A stretch of 50,404 nt of DNA from Akkermansiaceae bacterium UBA3385 (GTDB taxonomy: Bacteria; Verrucomicrobiota; Verrucomicrobiia; Verrucomicrobiales; Akkermansiaceae), in contig DEPT01000053.1 in the NCBI GenBank assembly GCA_002358905.1, forward strand, positions 1 to 50,404. The letters are read 5' to 3'. The notes below the pieces were generated by a model, which searched no databases, was not told where the DNA came from, and saw nothing but the letters and a program-made list of their open reading frames with translations. How positions within the stretch are numbered: position 1 is the stretch's first letter; each line of letters begins with the position of its first letter. The position numbers and the translations under genes are program-made. This document shows positions 8,547 through 17,369 of this stretch, one piece after another.

Positions 8547-9947
8547 ATGCCTGAACCTAATCCCGTACTGTCGTTCCTGGCCGATCTCACCCCCTGGGTG
8601 GCTATCGGTATTGCTGTGCTGGCCGTTATGGCTGCCTGCAAAAAGGGCCTCAAGAAACCAGCCATCTCTCCGAATGCACCCGTAACCAAGCCCGGTAAGT
8701 GGGCCTGGATTGCCGTGGCCGTGCTTTGGGTGGTGGTGATGCTGAACTACTTCGACCGCCAGCTGCTGGCTGTGCTCAATAAGTCCATGACCGAAGGCCC
8801 GGGCTGCATTGAGATGACCCAGGCTCAGTTCGGTATCGTGACCTCTGCCTTCCTCATTGTGTATGCTGCTCTCTCTCCTGTGGGTGGCTATCTGGCAGAC
8901 CGCTTCAGCCGTTCTTTCATCATCATGTGCTCCCTGGTGGTGTGGTCTATTGTGACCTGGATGACCGGTAAGTCTGAGAGTTATGAAGAGCTTATCTTCT
9001 GGCGCGCCATGATGGGCGTGAGCGAGGCTTTCTATATCCCCGCTGCTCTGGCTCTGATCACGGACTTCCACCGCGGCAGTACCCGCTCCCTGGCCACAGG
9101 CCTGCACATGAGTGGTATTTATGCCGGTCAGGTGCTGGCTGGCTGTGGTGCCATGATGGCTGGTGACCCCTGCCAGCTGGGATGGCGCCTTACGTTTGAG
9201 CTGTTCGGCTTCATTGGTGTGGCCTACGGTCTCATCGTGCTCTTCTTCCTGCGTGATCCGAAGGCTGAGGAAGCCGCTGCTGTTGAGACTGCTACGGAAA
9301 CTGCAGCAGCTCCTGCTGCTCCCAGCTTCACTCTGGGTCAGATGCTCAAGAGCATCTTCACCGGTCGCGGCATGTACCTGCTGCTGCTCATGATTTCCTT
9401 CGCCGGTTTTGCCAACTGGTTCCTGTTGGGCTGGTATCCCCGCCTGCTGCAGGATATGTTCGGTATCGACGAGGCCGAGGCTGGTCCGCAGGCTACGTTC
9501 TGGATTAACATTGCCAAGTATATCTCCGTGCTGGCCTGTGCTGTGATTGCAGACCGCTGGTATCTGCGCAACAAGAATGCTCGTGCCTATGTGCCCGGTA
9601 TTGCCTTCTGTGTTGCTGGTCCCTGCGTGCTGCTGGCTATGATTTTCGGTGTTGAGATTGGTCTGGCTGCTGTGCTGGCTCTTGTGGCTATGCAGGGTGT
9701 GGCTCAGGGCTCCATGGATGCCACGCTCATGCCTGTGCTTCGTAACACCATCGATGAGCGCTTTGCCGCCACGGGTTACGGCCTACTGAACCTGACCTCC
9801 GTGGGTGCCGGTGCTCTGGTATCCTGGCTGGGTGGTATGTTGAAGGATGCCGGTACTCCGCTCTCCGCTGTACTGAGCCTGGCCGGTATCCTGATGATGC
9901 TTTGCGGTATCATTCTTTTCTGCCTGCCTAAGAAGGATAATGCCTAA
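8547..9947 (+). CDS. MFS transporter, probable sialic acid/sugar-acid importer
   Basis: A 466-residue major facilitator protein in the inner membrane. An extra N-terminal hydrophobic helix (WVAIGIAVLAVMAAC, about 16-30) precedes a standard 12-helix core. The first core helix ends with LNYFDRQLL (about 67-75), as in anion:cation symporters, and motif A is GGYLADRFSRSF (about 113-124). The central loop (about 235-255) is rich in Glu and Ala. Position between two NanM-like genes and a sialidase argues for import of sialic acid or a derivative; the substrate is inferred. Its stop overlaps the start region of the sialidase. No SD is present. Confidence 0.85.
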   Translation: MPEPNPVLSFLADLTPWVAIGIAVLAVMAACKKGLKKPAISPNAPVTKPGKWAWIAVAVLWVVVMLNYFDRQLLAVLNKSMTEGPGCIEMTQAQFGIVTSAFLIVYAALSPVGGYLADRFSRSFIIMCSLVVWSIVTWMTGKSESYEELIFWRAMMGVSEAFYIPAALALITDFHRGSTRSLATGLHMSGIYAGQVLAGCGAMMAGDPCQLGWRLTFELFGFIGVAYGLIVLFFLRDPKAEEAAAVETATETAAAPAAPSFTLGQMLKSIFTGRGMYLLLLMISFAGFANWFLLGWYPRLLQDMFGIDEAEAGPQATFWINIAKYISVLACAVIADRWYLRNKNARAYVPGIAFCVAGPCVLLAMIFGVEIGLAAVLALVAMQGVAQGSMDATLMPVLRNTIDERFAATGYGLLNLTSVGAGALVSWLGGMLKDAGTPLSAVLSLAGILMMLCGIILFCLPKKDNA

Positions 9948-11238
9948 AACGATGAAAATTTCATCAATCATACTGTGTGCCGCTACCTTACTGGTAGCGG
10001 CACCAGTTTCTTTTACGCCGGCCTTTGCACAGGATGAGTACACAGCGGAGCAGCCTGTAAAGAAAAAGGGGAAGAAGAAAAAGAAGGAAAAGGGCGCGAT
10101 GCTGCCCGGCAAGGCTGCCACTAAGGCTGAGCTTGCAGAGCTGGATAGCGAGCCGTATGGACGCGCGGTAGATGTTTTTGTGGCGGGGGAGGGTAATCCC
10201 TATGCCAGTATCCGCATACCGGATATCATCAATGCCAACGGACTTCTGGTGGCTATGGCTGAAGGTCGCTACCAGGATACGGACCAGGGGCAGAATGACC
10301 TGATTGTCTCCACCAGCCGCAACGGCGGCAAGACCTGGAGCAAGCCTGTAGTGGCGGCTGCGTCCAAGGGCGCAACCTTCAATAATCCCTGTCTGATTTA
10401 TGACCAGAAGGCCAACCAGATTGTGCTCTTCTTCCAGCGCTATCCGCAGGGAATCAAGGAACGCACCCCCGATATTCCTACAGGGTGGAAGGATGACCGC
10501 TGCATTCGTAACTTTGTTTCTTTCTCCAAGAATGGCAAAAAGTGGAGCAAGCCCAAAGATGTGACCCAGTTTACCAAGAATGATGGCGTGACCATCACCT
10601 GCAGTGGCCCGAATCCGGGTGTGCAGATTACCCGGGGTGAACACAAGGGACGCATTGTTGTGCCTTTGAATGAAGGCCCCTTTGGCAACTGGACCCTGGC
10701 AGCCGCTTATTCTGATGACGGCGGTAAGACCTGGAAAATCGGTAAGAAGTCCGATGCCGGACGCGGCATCAATGAGGTGTCAATTGTGGAAACAACTGAC
10801 GGTGGCTTGCTCGTTGTATCCCGCGCCTGGGGTGGAGGAATGCGCAAGGTGGCCTATTCTGATAACGGTGGTGAGAGCTGGGGACCGGTGAATGACCACC
10901 CTGAGCTTACGAGCCCGAACTGCCAGAATGGCCTGACGCGTTATTCCCACGAGGACGATGCAGCATTGGGTGGTCGCGGCCGCATCCTTTTCTCTACACC
11001 GACTACGGGTAGCCGTACCAATGGCATCATCAAGATGAGCTATGATGATGGTAAGACCTGGCCCGTGGAGAAGCGTGTGGGCGATGGTCCCTTTGCCTAC
11101 TCTGTTCTTTGCCCAGTCAAGCCGGGGGTGGCGGGTATTCTGTATGAGGTGAATGGGCACCCCATCAAGCATATCCGCTTTGCTCCGTTCAGTATTTCCT
11201 GGCTGACCGGAGGTGAAGATTCAGGAATGGATAAGTAA
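9940..11238 (+). CDS. Secreted exo-alpha-sialidase (GH33)
   Basis: A 432-residue neuraminidase predicted to release terminal sialic acid from mucin glycans. A signal peptide (about residues 5-30, ending in FTPAFA) is followed by a lysine-rich stretch, KKKGKKKKKEKG. The RIP motif SIRIPDI holds the first catalytic arginine (near residue 85). Asp-box repeats are SRNGGKTWS, SDDGGKTWK, SDNGGESWG and SYDDGKTWP, with SKNGKKWS a weaker one. A later arginine in TGSRTNG fits the carboxylate-binding triad. The ATG at 9952 (MKISSIILCAAT) is a good alternative start. It overlaps the transporter stop and ends at a strong terminator. Confidence 0.92.
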   Translation: MPKTMKISSIILCAATLLVAAPVSFTPAFAQDEYTAEQPVKKKGKKKKKEKGAMLPGKAATKAELAELDSEPYGRAVDVFVAGEGNPYASIRIPDIINANGLLVAMAEGRYQDTDQGQNDLIVSTSRNGGKTWSKPVVAAASKGATFNNPCLIYDQKANQIVLFFQRYPQGIKERTPDIPTGWKDDRCIRNFVSFSKNGKKWSKPKDVTQFTKNDGVTITCSGPNPGVQITRGEHKGRIVVPLNEGPFGNWTLAAAYSDDGGKTWKIGKKSDAGRGINEVSIVETTDGGLLVVSRAWGGGMRKVAYSDNGGESWGPVNDHPELTSPNCQNGLTRYSHEDDAALGGRGRILFSTPTTGSRTNGIIKMSYDDGKTWPVEKRVGDGPFAYSVLCPVKPGVAGILYEVNGHPIKHIRFAPFSISWLTGGEDSGMDK

Positions 11239-11257
11239 CCGGAATTTCCCTGAAAAA

Positions 11258-11296
11258 AGAAATCCCCCATCCGCTATCACCGGATGGGGGATTTTC
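11258..11296. terminator. Bidirectional terminator between sialidase and a convergent gene
   Basis: A 13-bp perfect stem, 11261-11273 with 11281-11293, around a 7-nt loop, flanked by an A-run on the left and T-run on the right, so it can serve both the plus-strand sialidase and the minus-strand gene ending at 11313. Confidence 0.9.
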
Positions 11297-11312
11297 AGGT
11301 TTTGTTGAAGCT

Positions 11313-12107
11313 TTACCATTTCTCCTTCCGGAAACAGGCAATGCTGATACCACCCAGGAGTACCATGCCTATGATGCCGCCTGTCACCCATTGAGCCGGG
11401 GACATCCATTCACCGCGAGCGCGGAGATATTTGCGCTCAATCTTGGCAGCCTGTCTGGCGGCTTGCGCTGCAATCTGAGCCGTGGAGCTACTTACGTCGG
11501 ATGAGACTGAAACGGCTTTGACCAGATCCAGATTTGCCGTGATGGATTTGAAATCCTTGTTCTCAGCTGATGCCAGGAGAGGCAGATTGATGATGAGGTC
11601 TCCATTGACATCGTACCCCATGACTCCGCCGACTCCATTCCACCCGGAACCGCAGCATCCGGAAACGACCACGGTGAAGCTGATATATGATGAACCATTG
11701 CGCCTGAATGCGGCTGGGTGGGTGGCCAGTTTTTCGTAAGGGACTGTCACGCCCCAGGGTTCTCCGTGCCAGTTGCCTGTAATGCCTGTGGGGGTGGCTA
11801 TGAGACCGAGCTCATGCGTGCTGTCAATAGTCAGCAGCTTGGTGGGTTCAGTCACTTTAGCCGAGGAGGAGATATCGACAGTGACGGCAATGGCTGCTGT
11901 CGCGGCGTTGGCCTTGCGGAAGTGGGATACATTGTAAATGGGCATGCGGGTATACATGGTCCCGAATTTACCTTTGATGGTGCCCGCTTCGCAGCTGATG
12001 TTTTCAAGCACTGTGGTGTTTGCCGGTTTATCGAAAATGGTGGTTTTCGCCTGAATCGGCATGATGGCCAGAATGCCAGTGGCCAGTATGAAAAGATTTT
12101 TTTTCAT
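11313..12107 (-). CDS. Unknown exported protein with C-terminal membrane anchor
   Basis: I do not recognise this 264-residue protein. It has a signal peptide (MKKNLFILATGILAIMPIQA), a middle part (about 25-190) of predicted beta character rich in Thr, Ser and Gly, with a CCGSG motif near residue 152, then an Ala/Gln-rich helical stretch (about 205-225). A single membrane helix near the C-terminus (VTGGIIGMVLLGGISIACF) is followed by the short basic tail RKEKW. This signal, domain, helix and basic tail order resembles surface-sorting tails, but no PEP motif is seen. It probably faces the periplasm. It has its own promoter and converges on the sialidase. Confidence 0.7.
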   Translation of the reverse strand: MKKNLFILATGILAIMPIQAKTTIFDKPANTTVLENISCEAGTIKGKFGTMYTRMPIYNVSHFRKANAATAAIAVTVDISSSAKVTEPTKLLTIDSTHELGLIATPTGITGNWHGEPWGVTVPYEKLATHPAAFRRNGSSYISFTVVVSGCCGSGWNGVGGVMGYDVNGDLIINLPLLASAENKDFKSITANLDLVKAVSVSSDVSSSTAQIAAQAARQAAKIERKYLRARGEWMSPAQWVTGGIIGMVLLGGISIACFRKEKW

Positions 12108-12131
12108 GGTGAAGTAAGCTCTCGTTGTATA

Positions 12132-12160
12132 AATCTAACTGATGCCCGGAGATTTGGCAA
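12132..12160 (-). promoter_or_regulatory. Putative promoter of the gene at 11313-12107
   Basis: On the minus strand TTGCCA (12155-12160), a 17-bp spacer and TAGATT (12132-12137), 24 nt before the ATG. Confidence 0.5.
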
Positions 12161-12219
12161 GCAAGTTTGTGCCAGTATGATGAAAAAAAGCATTTTTAAC
12201 GCGTCTAATGGCTTCATAC

Positions 12220-12248
12220 TTGACCTTTTGTTGGATAACAGGTACACT
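12220..12248 (+). promoter_or_regulatory. Putative promoter of the U32 gene
   Basis: TTGACC (12220-12225), a 17-bp spacer and TACACT (12243-12248), 7 nt before the ATG at 12256. This supports that start and predicts a leaderless transcript. Confidence 0.5.
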
Positions 12249-12255
12249 TCCGCGC

Positions 12256-13515
12256 ATGCAGGAATTGGAAATCATGTCCCCCGCCGGATCATTTGAGTCT
12301 CTGGCTGCAGCCTTGAGAGCAGGGGCAGATAGTGTGTATTTCGGGGTGGGTATGTACAATATGCGGGCTCGTTCCACGGTTAATTTCACTGTTGAGGATT
12401 TGCCGAAGGTTGCACGCCTGTGCCATGCATGCGGAGCAAAGGCGTACCTGACCTGCAATGTGATTATTTACGATGAGGAGATGGAAGGCATGCAGCAACT
12501 GCTGCGCCAGGCTAAAGATGCCGGAGTAGATGCTGTGATTGCCGCGGATCTGGCGGTTATTTCCTATGCTCACAGCATTGGCCTGGAGGTGCATGTTTCT
12601 GTGCAGGCAAATGTGTGCAACATGGGTGCTGTTCGTTTCTTTGCAGCCTATGCGGATGTGATGGTGCTGGCCCGTGAGCTGAAATTGAGCCAGATTCGCC
12701 ACATTATCGAAGGTATCAAGCGAGAAAATATTACAGGTCCTTCTGGTAAGTTGGTGCGTATCGAGGTGTTTGCGCACGGTGCTCTCTGCATTGGTATTTC
12801 AGGTAAGTGTGGTATGAGCCTGGCTGCCTACAATGCCAGCGCCAACCGGGGGCAGTGTTACCAGCTTTGCCGCCGCAAATATCGCGTGACAGATACTGAG
12901 ACGGGCTTCGAAATGGATATTGATAACCAGTACATCATGTCGCCCAAGGATATCTGCACTATTCGCGTGATCGATCAGTTGGTGGAAGCCGGTGTATCAG
13001 TGTTCAAGCTGGAAGGCCGTGGCCGTTCGGAGGCCTATGTGTCCACCGTGACCTCTGTTTACAAGGAGGCGGTGCAGTGCTGCGCTGCCGGAGAATGGAG
13101 CCCGGAAAAAGTGGAAACCTGGGAAAATGAATTGCTGCGTGTATTTAACCGCCAGTTCTGGCACGGTGGTTATTACCTGGGCGAGGAATGGGAGACCTGG
13201 AGCGGTTGCTCCAACAGTCTTGCGCTGGAACAGCGCCAGCACCTCGGTCGCGTGATGCGTTGGTATGCCAAGCCTGAGGTGGCCGAAATTCGCCTGGAAG
13301 CCGGCCCTGTCGCCCCGGGAGATAAGATCGAGATTACTGGTGTGACCACGGGTATTGTGCGTGTTACCGTGCCGGAGGTCCGCTGCGATAATGAACAGGG
13401 TGAGACTCAGATTGTTTCCGTGGCTCCCAAGGGAGCTACGGCGTTGATCGCCGTGCCCACCAAGGTGCGGCATGGGGATAAAGTTTACATTGTAACCCGC
13501 AGAAAGCTGAAATAA
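12256..13515 (+). CDS. Peptidase U32 family protein (TrhP/YegQ-like)
   Basis: A 419-residue member of the U32 family, whose characterised bacterial members act in tRNA or rRNA hydroxylation and bear an Fe-S cluster rather than acting as general proteases. The N-terminal barrel begins MQELEIMSPAG and has GADSVYFG near residue 30. The conserved segment VFAHGALC...SGKCGMS (about 170-190), then NRGQCYQLCR (about 200-209), supplies the clustered cysteines. A C-terminal small beta domain follows (about 330-419). The frame is open to 12208, but the ATG at 12256 matches the family N-terminus and the promoter. Which RNA it modifies cannot be told. Confidence 0.85.
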   Translation: MQELEIMSPAGSFESLAAALRAGADSVYFGVGMYNMRARSTVNFTVEDLPKVARLCHACGAKAYLTCNVIIYDEEMEGMQQLLRQAKDAGVDAVIAADLAVISYAHSIGLEVHVSVQANVCNMGAVRFFAAYADVMVLARELKLSQIRHIIEGIKRENITGPSGKLVRIEVFAHGALCIGISGKCGMSLAAYNASANRGQCYQLCRRKYRVTDTETGFEMDIDNQYIMSPKDICTIRVIDQLVEAGVSVFKLEGRGRSEAYVSTVTSVYKEAVQCCAAGEWSPEKVETWENELLRVFNRQFWHGGYYLGEEWETWSGCSNSLALEQRQHLGRVMRWYAKPEVAEIRLEAGPVAPGDKIEITGVTTGIVRVTVPEVRCDNEQGETQIVSVAPKGATALIAVPTKVRHGDKVYIVTRRKLK

Positions 13516-13624
13516 GATGAAGATAAATCCCTGCCGTTTATCGGGACAGGGGGGCGACTGATTCCGCCTGGTCAGGTGTCAATCTTTGCCTATTGCAGTG
13601 TTTGCAGAAGCACGGGCTTTTTTA

Positions 13625-14710
13625 TTATTTGCTGCCGCGCAGGGTCTGTCCGTTGTCCGGGGCGATGAAACGCTCATGCGGGATTCTGGCATTGCGGAGC
13701 GCTTTCTCTAGATCGTCCAGCGTTTCCTGGTACCCCTCATTAGCCAGCTGCCAGGTGCCGAAATGGCATGCGATGGCTTGTCGGGGTTGCAATTGCTGGA
13801 AAGCCTCTACTGCTTCCGCCGGGGAGATGTGGCCGTTGCGAATCCAGTCTGGCTTGTATGCGCCAATGGGCAGAAGAGCAACATCCGGAGCCCCGAGCCG
13901 GGAACGGATATCAGCAAAGCAGCCGGATTTCGCGGAATCACCTACATAGTAGATGGACGGTCCGCCGGGGGATTGCAGGTAGAATCCACACCAGAGCGAG
14001 CGGTTGCGGGTGTATGTTTTGCGGTAACGGTTGCTCCAGTGCTTGGCGGGGGTTAGGGTGATGTTCAGATTGCCGTGCTGCACTTTTTCCCACCAATCCG
14101 CTTCAATCAGAGTTACATCGTCACCACAGTGGTATTTTACCAGATTGCCCAGCCCCAGCGGTACGATGAAGAGGGGATGATGCTCTGCAGCCAGGCGTTT
14201 GACGGTGTCTGCATCGAAATGGTCGTAGTGGTCGTGGGAGAGCAGGCAGATATCAATTTTCGGCAGTTTTTCCCAGGCAATACCCACAGGACGCTGGCGT
14301 CTGGGGCCGAATCCCTGGACCGGGCTGGTGTAGTCGCTCCATACCGGGTCGGTCAGAATGTTGAGTCCTGCCATACGGATGAGCATGGTGGAGTGATTCA
14401 CCATGGTTACTTCCCAGTTGCCGCCATCCACCTGTTTGGCGAATTCCGGCTGGTGTGACAGGGTGTTCACCGTGGGATAAACGCCCTTGGTGTGGCGTTC
14501 GCTGAGCCACTGGAGCAGGTTACTGGTCTTGTACAGCGTGCTGGGCTCCGGGTTGTAGAAAAATGTGCCGTCAAAATGGTCGGTAATCGGGCCTTCCCAT
14601 TCGCCGCCACGGCAGAGCCAGCTAGGCATGAGAAAGTCACCTGCCAGCAGCAGAGTTCCCATGCTGGCCGCCAGCAGTGAAATAATGGTAAATGTTTTCC
14701 TGCGGCTCAT
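13625..14710 (-). CDS. MBL-fold metal-dependent hydrolase (UlaG/NAPE-PLD-like), membrane-anchored
   Basis: A 361-residue metallo-beta-lactamase-fold enzyme. An N-terminal hydrophobic segment (TIISLLAASMGTLLLAGDFL, about 8-27) anchors or exports it. The metal motif HxHxDH appears as LLSHDHYDHFD (about 155-165), preceded by the family beta strand MVNHSTMLIRMAGLNILTDP (about 103-122). Later metal ligands are in TPAKHWS, YVGDSA and ACHFGTW. The N-terminal extension with PWxxRGGEW-like character is typical of NAPE-PLD-type outer-surface hydrolases, but the substrate is unknown. The start overlaps the preceding methyltransferase stop by 4 bp. Confidence 0.85.
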   Translation of the reverse strand: MSRRKTFTIISLLAASMGTLLLAGDFLMPSWLCRGGEWEGPITDHFDGTFFYNPEPSTLYKTSNLLQWLSERHTKGVYPTVNTLSHQPEFAKQVDGGNWEVTMVNHSTMLIRMAGLNILTDPVWSDYTSPVQGFGPRRQRPVGIAWEKLPKIDICLLSHDHYDHFDADTVKRLAAEHHPLFIVPLGLGNLVKYHCGDDVTLIEADWWEKVQHGNLNITLTPAKHWSNRYRKTYTRNRSLWCGFYLQSPGGPSIYYVGDSAKSGCFADIRSRLGAPDVALLPIGAYKPDWIRNGHISPAEAVEAFQQLQPRQAIACHFGTWQLANEGYQETLDDLEKALRNARIPHERFIAPDNGQTLRGSK

Positions 14711-15705
14711 GATTCAAAACGGTGCTGAATGAGTACGTTGAAGTGGTCTCCCGCACCAGGAATGGCGATGAGGTGTCGATCTGCAGCATTCATGGGGTCT
14801 GCCAGGTCTTTCAGGTAATCATGCTGGCTCATGTATTGCACCCGGTCACCTACGCAGTTGGTTGCCAGTTGGTGCAGGTCCGTGAAGTTGACATCGGCGG
14901 TGATATCGCAGCGTCCGGCCAGGGCGGGCAGTTCATTGGCATTCACCAGGTGGTGGGCCTTGTAGCCGCGCAGGGTACCGGCCGGGCGGCGGTGGTAGAG
15001 GGTATCGTTCAGCTCACCGTAGTCGATGGTGACCAGCGTGCCGCATTTCCACAGCGGCTGCCAGGCGGCGTACCATTTGTGGTAGCTTTCCTGCACCTCC
15101 ACAATCTGGCCTTCGTAGGCCCAGCGGGTGAATACGCTGGACTCCGGCAGCGGGCGTTCCTTCACGGTGCGGACAAACTGGCCGTGGAGTACGGAGAAAC
15201 CGAGCTCCAGCCACTGGCCGTCCTGGAATACAAACTGGCGGGCAGGGAAGGCATCCGGCAGCTCGTTGGAGAAGATGAAGGCGCGTCCCCCGGCGTGCTT
15301 GATGGCTTTTTCTATGGTATCGTACACGCGCACGAAGTTGCCACCCACCATGAGCTGCAGGTCGCGCAGCGCCTTGGAGCGGTCTACCATGTAGTAGCGC
15401 ACGCGCAGGCGGTTGAAGAATCCGAGCGTACGCGCCATGCTTACAGCCATATCGCCGTTGCCACCGCCGATTTCGATGATAGGCAGACGGCGATTGAAAG
15501 CCTTGCAACTCTGCTCCCACTGCTGCACCAGGCGGCGGGCCAGCAGGTCGCTCATGGTGGCGGTGGTGGAGAAATCACCGCGGAAGCCGATATCGGCTAT
15601 ATTGTTGTTGTAATAACCGCCTTCCGGGTCATAGAGTGCGATTTCCATGAATTCCTCCATGGAAATCCAGTTGCCGTGGGCCAGGATATGCGGTGCCAGG
15701 TTCAT
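14707..15705 (-). CDS. SAM-dependent methyltransferase, MidA/NDUFAF7 family
   Basis: A 332-residue protein similar to the MidA/NDUFAF7 family of SAM methyltransferases, which in mitochondria methylate an arginine of complex I. The N-terminus has the family signature ISMEEFMEIALYDPEGGYY (about 14-32) and then the D-F-x-T-T motif in RGDFSTTATMSDLLA (about 43-57). The SAM-binding glycine motif is IIEIGGGNGDMA near residue 77. The middle has FSNELPDAFPARQF, the NELPDA equivalent. The bacterial substrate is unclear. It is coupled to the MBL gene downstream by a 4-bp overlap and follows nadA by 8 bp. Confidence 0.88.
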   Translation of the reverse strand: MNLAPHILAHGNWISMEEFMEIALYDPEGGYYNNNIADIGFRGDFSTTATMSDLLARRLVQQWEQSCKAFNRRLPIIEIGGGNGDMAVSMARTLGFFNRLRVRYYMVDRSKALRDLQLMVGGNFVRVYDTIEKAIKHAGGRAFIFSNELPDAFPARQFVFQDGQWLELGFSVLHGQFVRTVKERPLPESSVFTRWAYEGQIVEVQESYHKWYAAWQPLWKCGTLVTIDYGELNDTLYHRRPAGTLRGYKAHHLVNANELPALAGRCDITADVNFTDLHQLATNCVGDRVQYMSQHDYLKDLADPMNAADRHLIAIPGAGDHFNVLIQHRFES

Positions 15706-15713
15706 GGGTGGCT

Positions 15714-16646
15714 TTAGAGGGAAAGCTCCAGCATGCGCTGCAGCGGGGCAGCGGCTCGCAGACGCAGGTCCTCCGGTACACGAATCTCCGGGGACATATC
15801 GCGCAGACAGTTACGCAGCTTCTCCAGCGTGTTCAGCTTCATGTATTCGCATTCGGCGCAGGAGCAGGTGCCCATGTTCATGGGAATGAACTGCTTGCCC
15901 GGCACCAGCTTGCGCAGGCGGTGCAGAATGCCGGTTTCCGTCACGATGATGAACTTGCTGCACTCGCTTTCGCGGCAGTAGGGAATCATCTTTTCAGTAG
16001 AGCAGATGTGGTCGGCCAGCAGGCGGATGGGTTCCTGGCACTCCGGGTGGCATACCACCAGGGCATCCGGGTGCTGGGCCTTGGTAGCCAGCAGCTGGTC
16101 GCGGGTGAAGCGCTCATGCACATGGCAGGCACCGTTCCACATGGTCATGGTGCGACCGGTCTGCAGGGAGGTCCATGCGCCCAGGTTGCGGTCCGGCACA
16201 AAGAGGATGGGGCGGTCCGTGGGTGCTGTCTCGATGATGCGCTGGGAGTTGCCGCTGGTCACGATGACGTCTGCCAGGGCCTTCACGCCGATGGAGCAGT
16301 TCACGTATGCAATCACGTAGTAATTCTTATCCTTGTTTTCCTCAAGGAAAGTAGCCAGTTCTTCTGCGGGGCAGGATGCCTCCAGCGAGCAGGCGGCATT
16401 CGCATCCGGAAGCAGCACGGTGCGGGTCGGGTTCAGGATGCAGGCGGTCTCGGCCATGAAATGCACGCCGCAGAATACGATGACATCGCACTCTGCTTCC
16501 TGTGCCTTGCGGGCCAGTGCCAGCGAATCGCCTACAAAGTCGGCCAGATCCTGAATTTCGGGGCGCTGGTAACTGTGCGCCAGGATTACGGCGTTGCGCT
16601 CCTTCTTGAGACGCAGAATTTCATCGATGAGATTTTCGTTGGACAT
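15714..16646 (-). CDS. nadA: Quinolinate synthase
   Basis: A 310-residue 4Fe-4S enzyme that condenses iminoaspartate and dihydroxyacetone phosphate to quinolinate in de novo NAD synthesis. The three-domain fold shows AHSYQRPEIQDLADFVGDS (about 23-41), FCGVHFMAETA (about 58-68) and DANAACSLE with C86. Likely cluster cysteines are C86, C203 in HPEC and one of those in CSCAECEYMK near 261-266. Length and start match the family. nadB and nadC are not in the window. It is first or second in a minus-strand unit running into the methyltransferase and MBL genes. Confidence 0.95.
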   Translation of the reverse strand: MSNENLIDEILRLKKERNAVILAHSYQRPEIQDLADFVGDSLALARKAQEAECDVIVFCGVHFMAETACILNPTRTVLLPDANAACSLEASCPAEELATFLEENKDKNYYVIAYVNCSIGVKALADVIVTSGNSQRIIETAPTDRPILFVPDRNLGAWTSLQTGRTMTMWNGACHVHERFTRDQLLATKAQHPDALVVCHPECQEPIRLLADHICSTEKMIPYCRESECSKFIIVTETGILHRLRKLVPGKQFIPMNMGTCSCAECEYMKLNTLEKLRNCLRDMSPEIRVPEDLRLRAAAPLQRMLELSL

Positions 16647-16660
16647 AGCAAGGAAAGGGA

Positions 16661-17293
16661 TTATTTTTTTTCGCGGGTCATGAATTTCATGAGGGCATAC
16701 AGGCTGGCTACCATGACAATAGCCAGCACCACCAGGTGGGATTCATCCTTGACGGCATGCACCAGGTCTTCCGGGCTTTTCATGATGTCCGGGTGGTCGT
16801 TACCCACCTTGTAGCCGAACCAGGCCAGCACCCAGCACCAGATGGCAGAGCCGGTGATAGTGGCGATGCTGAACATGGTGAAATTCATTTTGACCAGACC
16901 GGCGGGAATGGAGATAAGGTGGCGGATAACCGGCAGGAAGCGTGCAAAGAAAATGCCGGCGGTGGAGTACTTGTTCATGAATATTTCAGCCTTTTCCACT
17001 TTGTGCGGTGGCATGAGGAAGTATTTGCCGAAACGGTACACGAAGGGGCGCCCCAGCCACAGAGCCATGAAATACATTACGCACGAACCAAGATAGGAGC
17101 CCACCGTGCCGGTCAGCACAACACCCCAGAAGGACATATTTGCATTCGGATAGGTGGCAATGATGGCTGCCGGGGGGACCACGATTTCACTGGGAACGGG
17201 AATGATGGAGCTTTCCATAGCCATCAGGATGACCACGCCCCAGTATCCCCACTGCTGAATGCAGTCCATACAGAAAACAAGGAATTCGTGCAT
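16661..17293 (-). CDS. DedA family membrane protein (VTT domain)
   Basis: A 210-residue integral inner-membrane protein of the DedA/SNARE-associated family, whose members act in envelope lipid movement (including undecaprenyl-phosphate) and membrane potential. Visible motifs: MESSIIPVPSEIVVPPA (about 26-42), GSYLGSCVMYFMALWLGR (about 65-82) and FFARFLPVIRHLISIPAG (about 118-135), with hydrophobic helices between. The frame is open to 17428, but the extension would overlap the divergent lpxB; the ATG at 17293 gives the normal length. It lies 14 bp upstream of nadA. The lipid is not determinable. Confidence 0.88.
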   Translation of the reverse strand: MHEFLVFCMDCIQQWGYWGVVILMAMESSIIPVPSEIVVPPAAIIATYPNANMSFWGVVLTGTVGSYLGSCVMYFMALWLGRPFVYRFGKYFLMPPHKVEKAEIFMNKYSTAGIFFARFLPVIRHLISIPAGLVKMNFTMFSIATITGSAIWCWVLAWFGYKVGNDHPDIMKSPEDLVHAVKDESHLVVLAIVMVASLYALMKFMTREKK

Positions 17294-17335
17294 GCGGGCA
17301 TTATGCACACATTTACACGGAATAAAAGTCTTTTC

Positions 17336-17363
17336 TTGCAATTTTTCGCGCGCGTGGTAGAGT
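17336..17363 (+). promoter_or_regulatory. Putative promoter of lpxB
   Basis: TTGCAA (17336-17341), a 16-bp spacer and TAGAGT (17358-17363), 6 nt before the ATG at 17370, again predicting +1 at the start codon. Confidence 0.5.
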
Positions 17364-17369
17364 AGAGAC

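Noticed and set aside
7464..9107. Minus-strand frame of 547 codons opposite the Kelch and MFS genes
   Set aside because: His/Gly-rich shadow of strongly supported plus-strand genes.
15693..16814. Plus-strand frame of 373 codons opposite nadA
   Set aside because: nadA is unambiguous on the minus strand with cluster cysteines.
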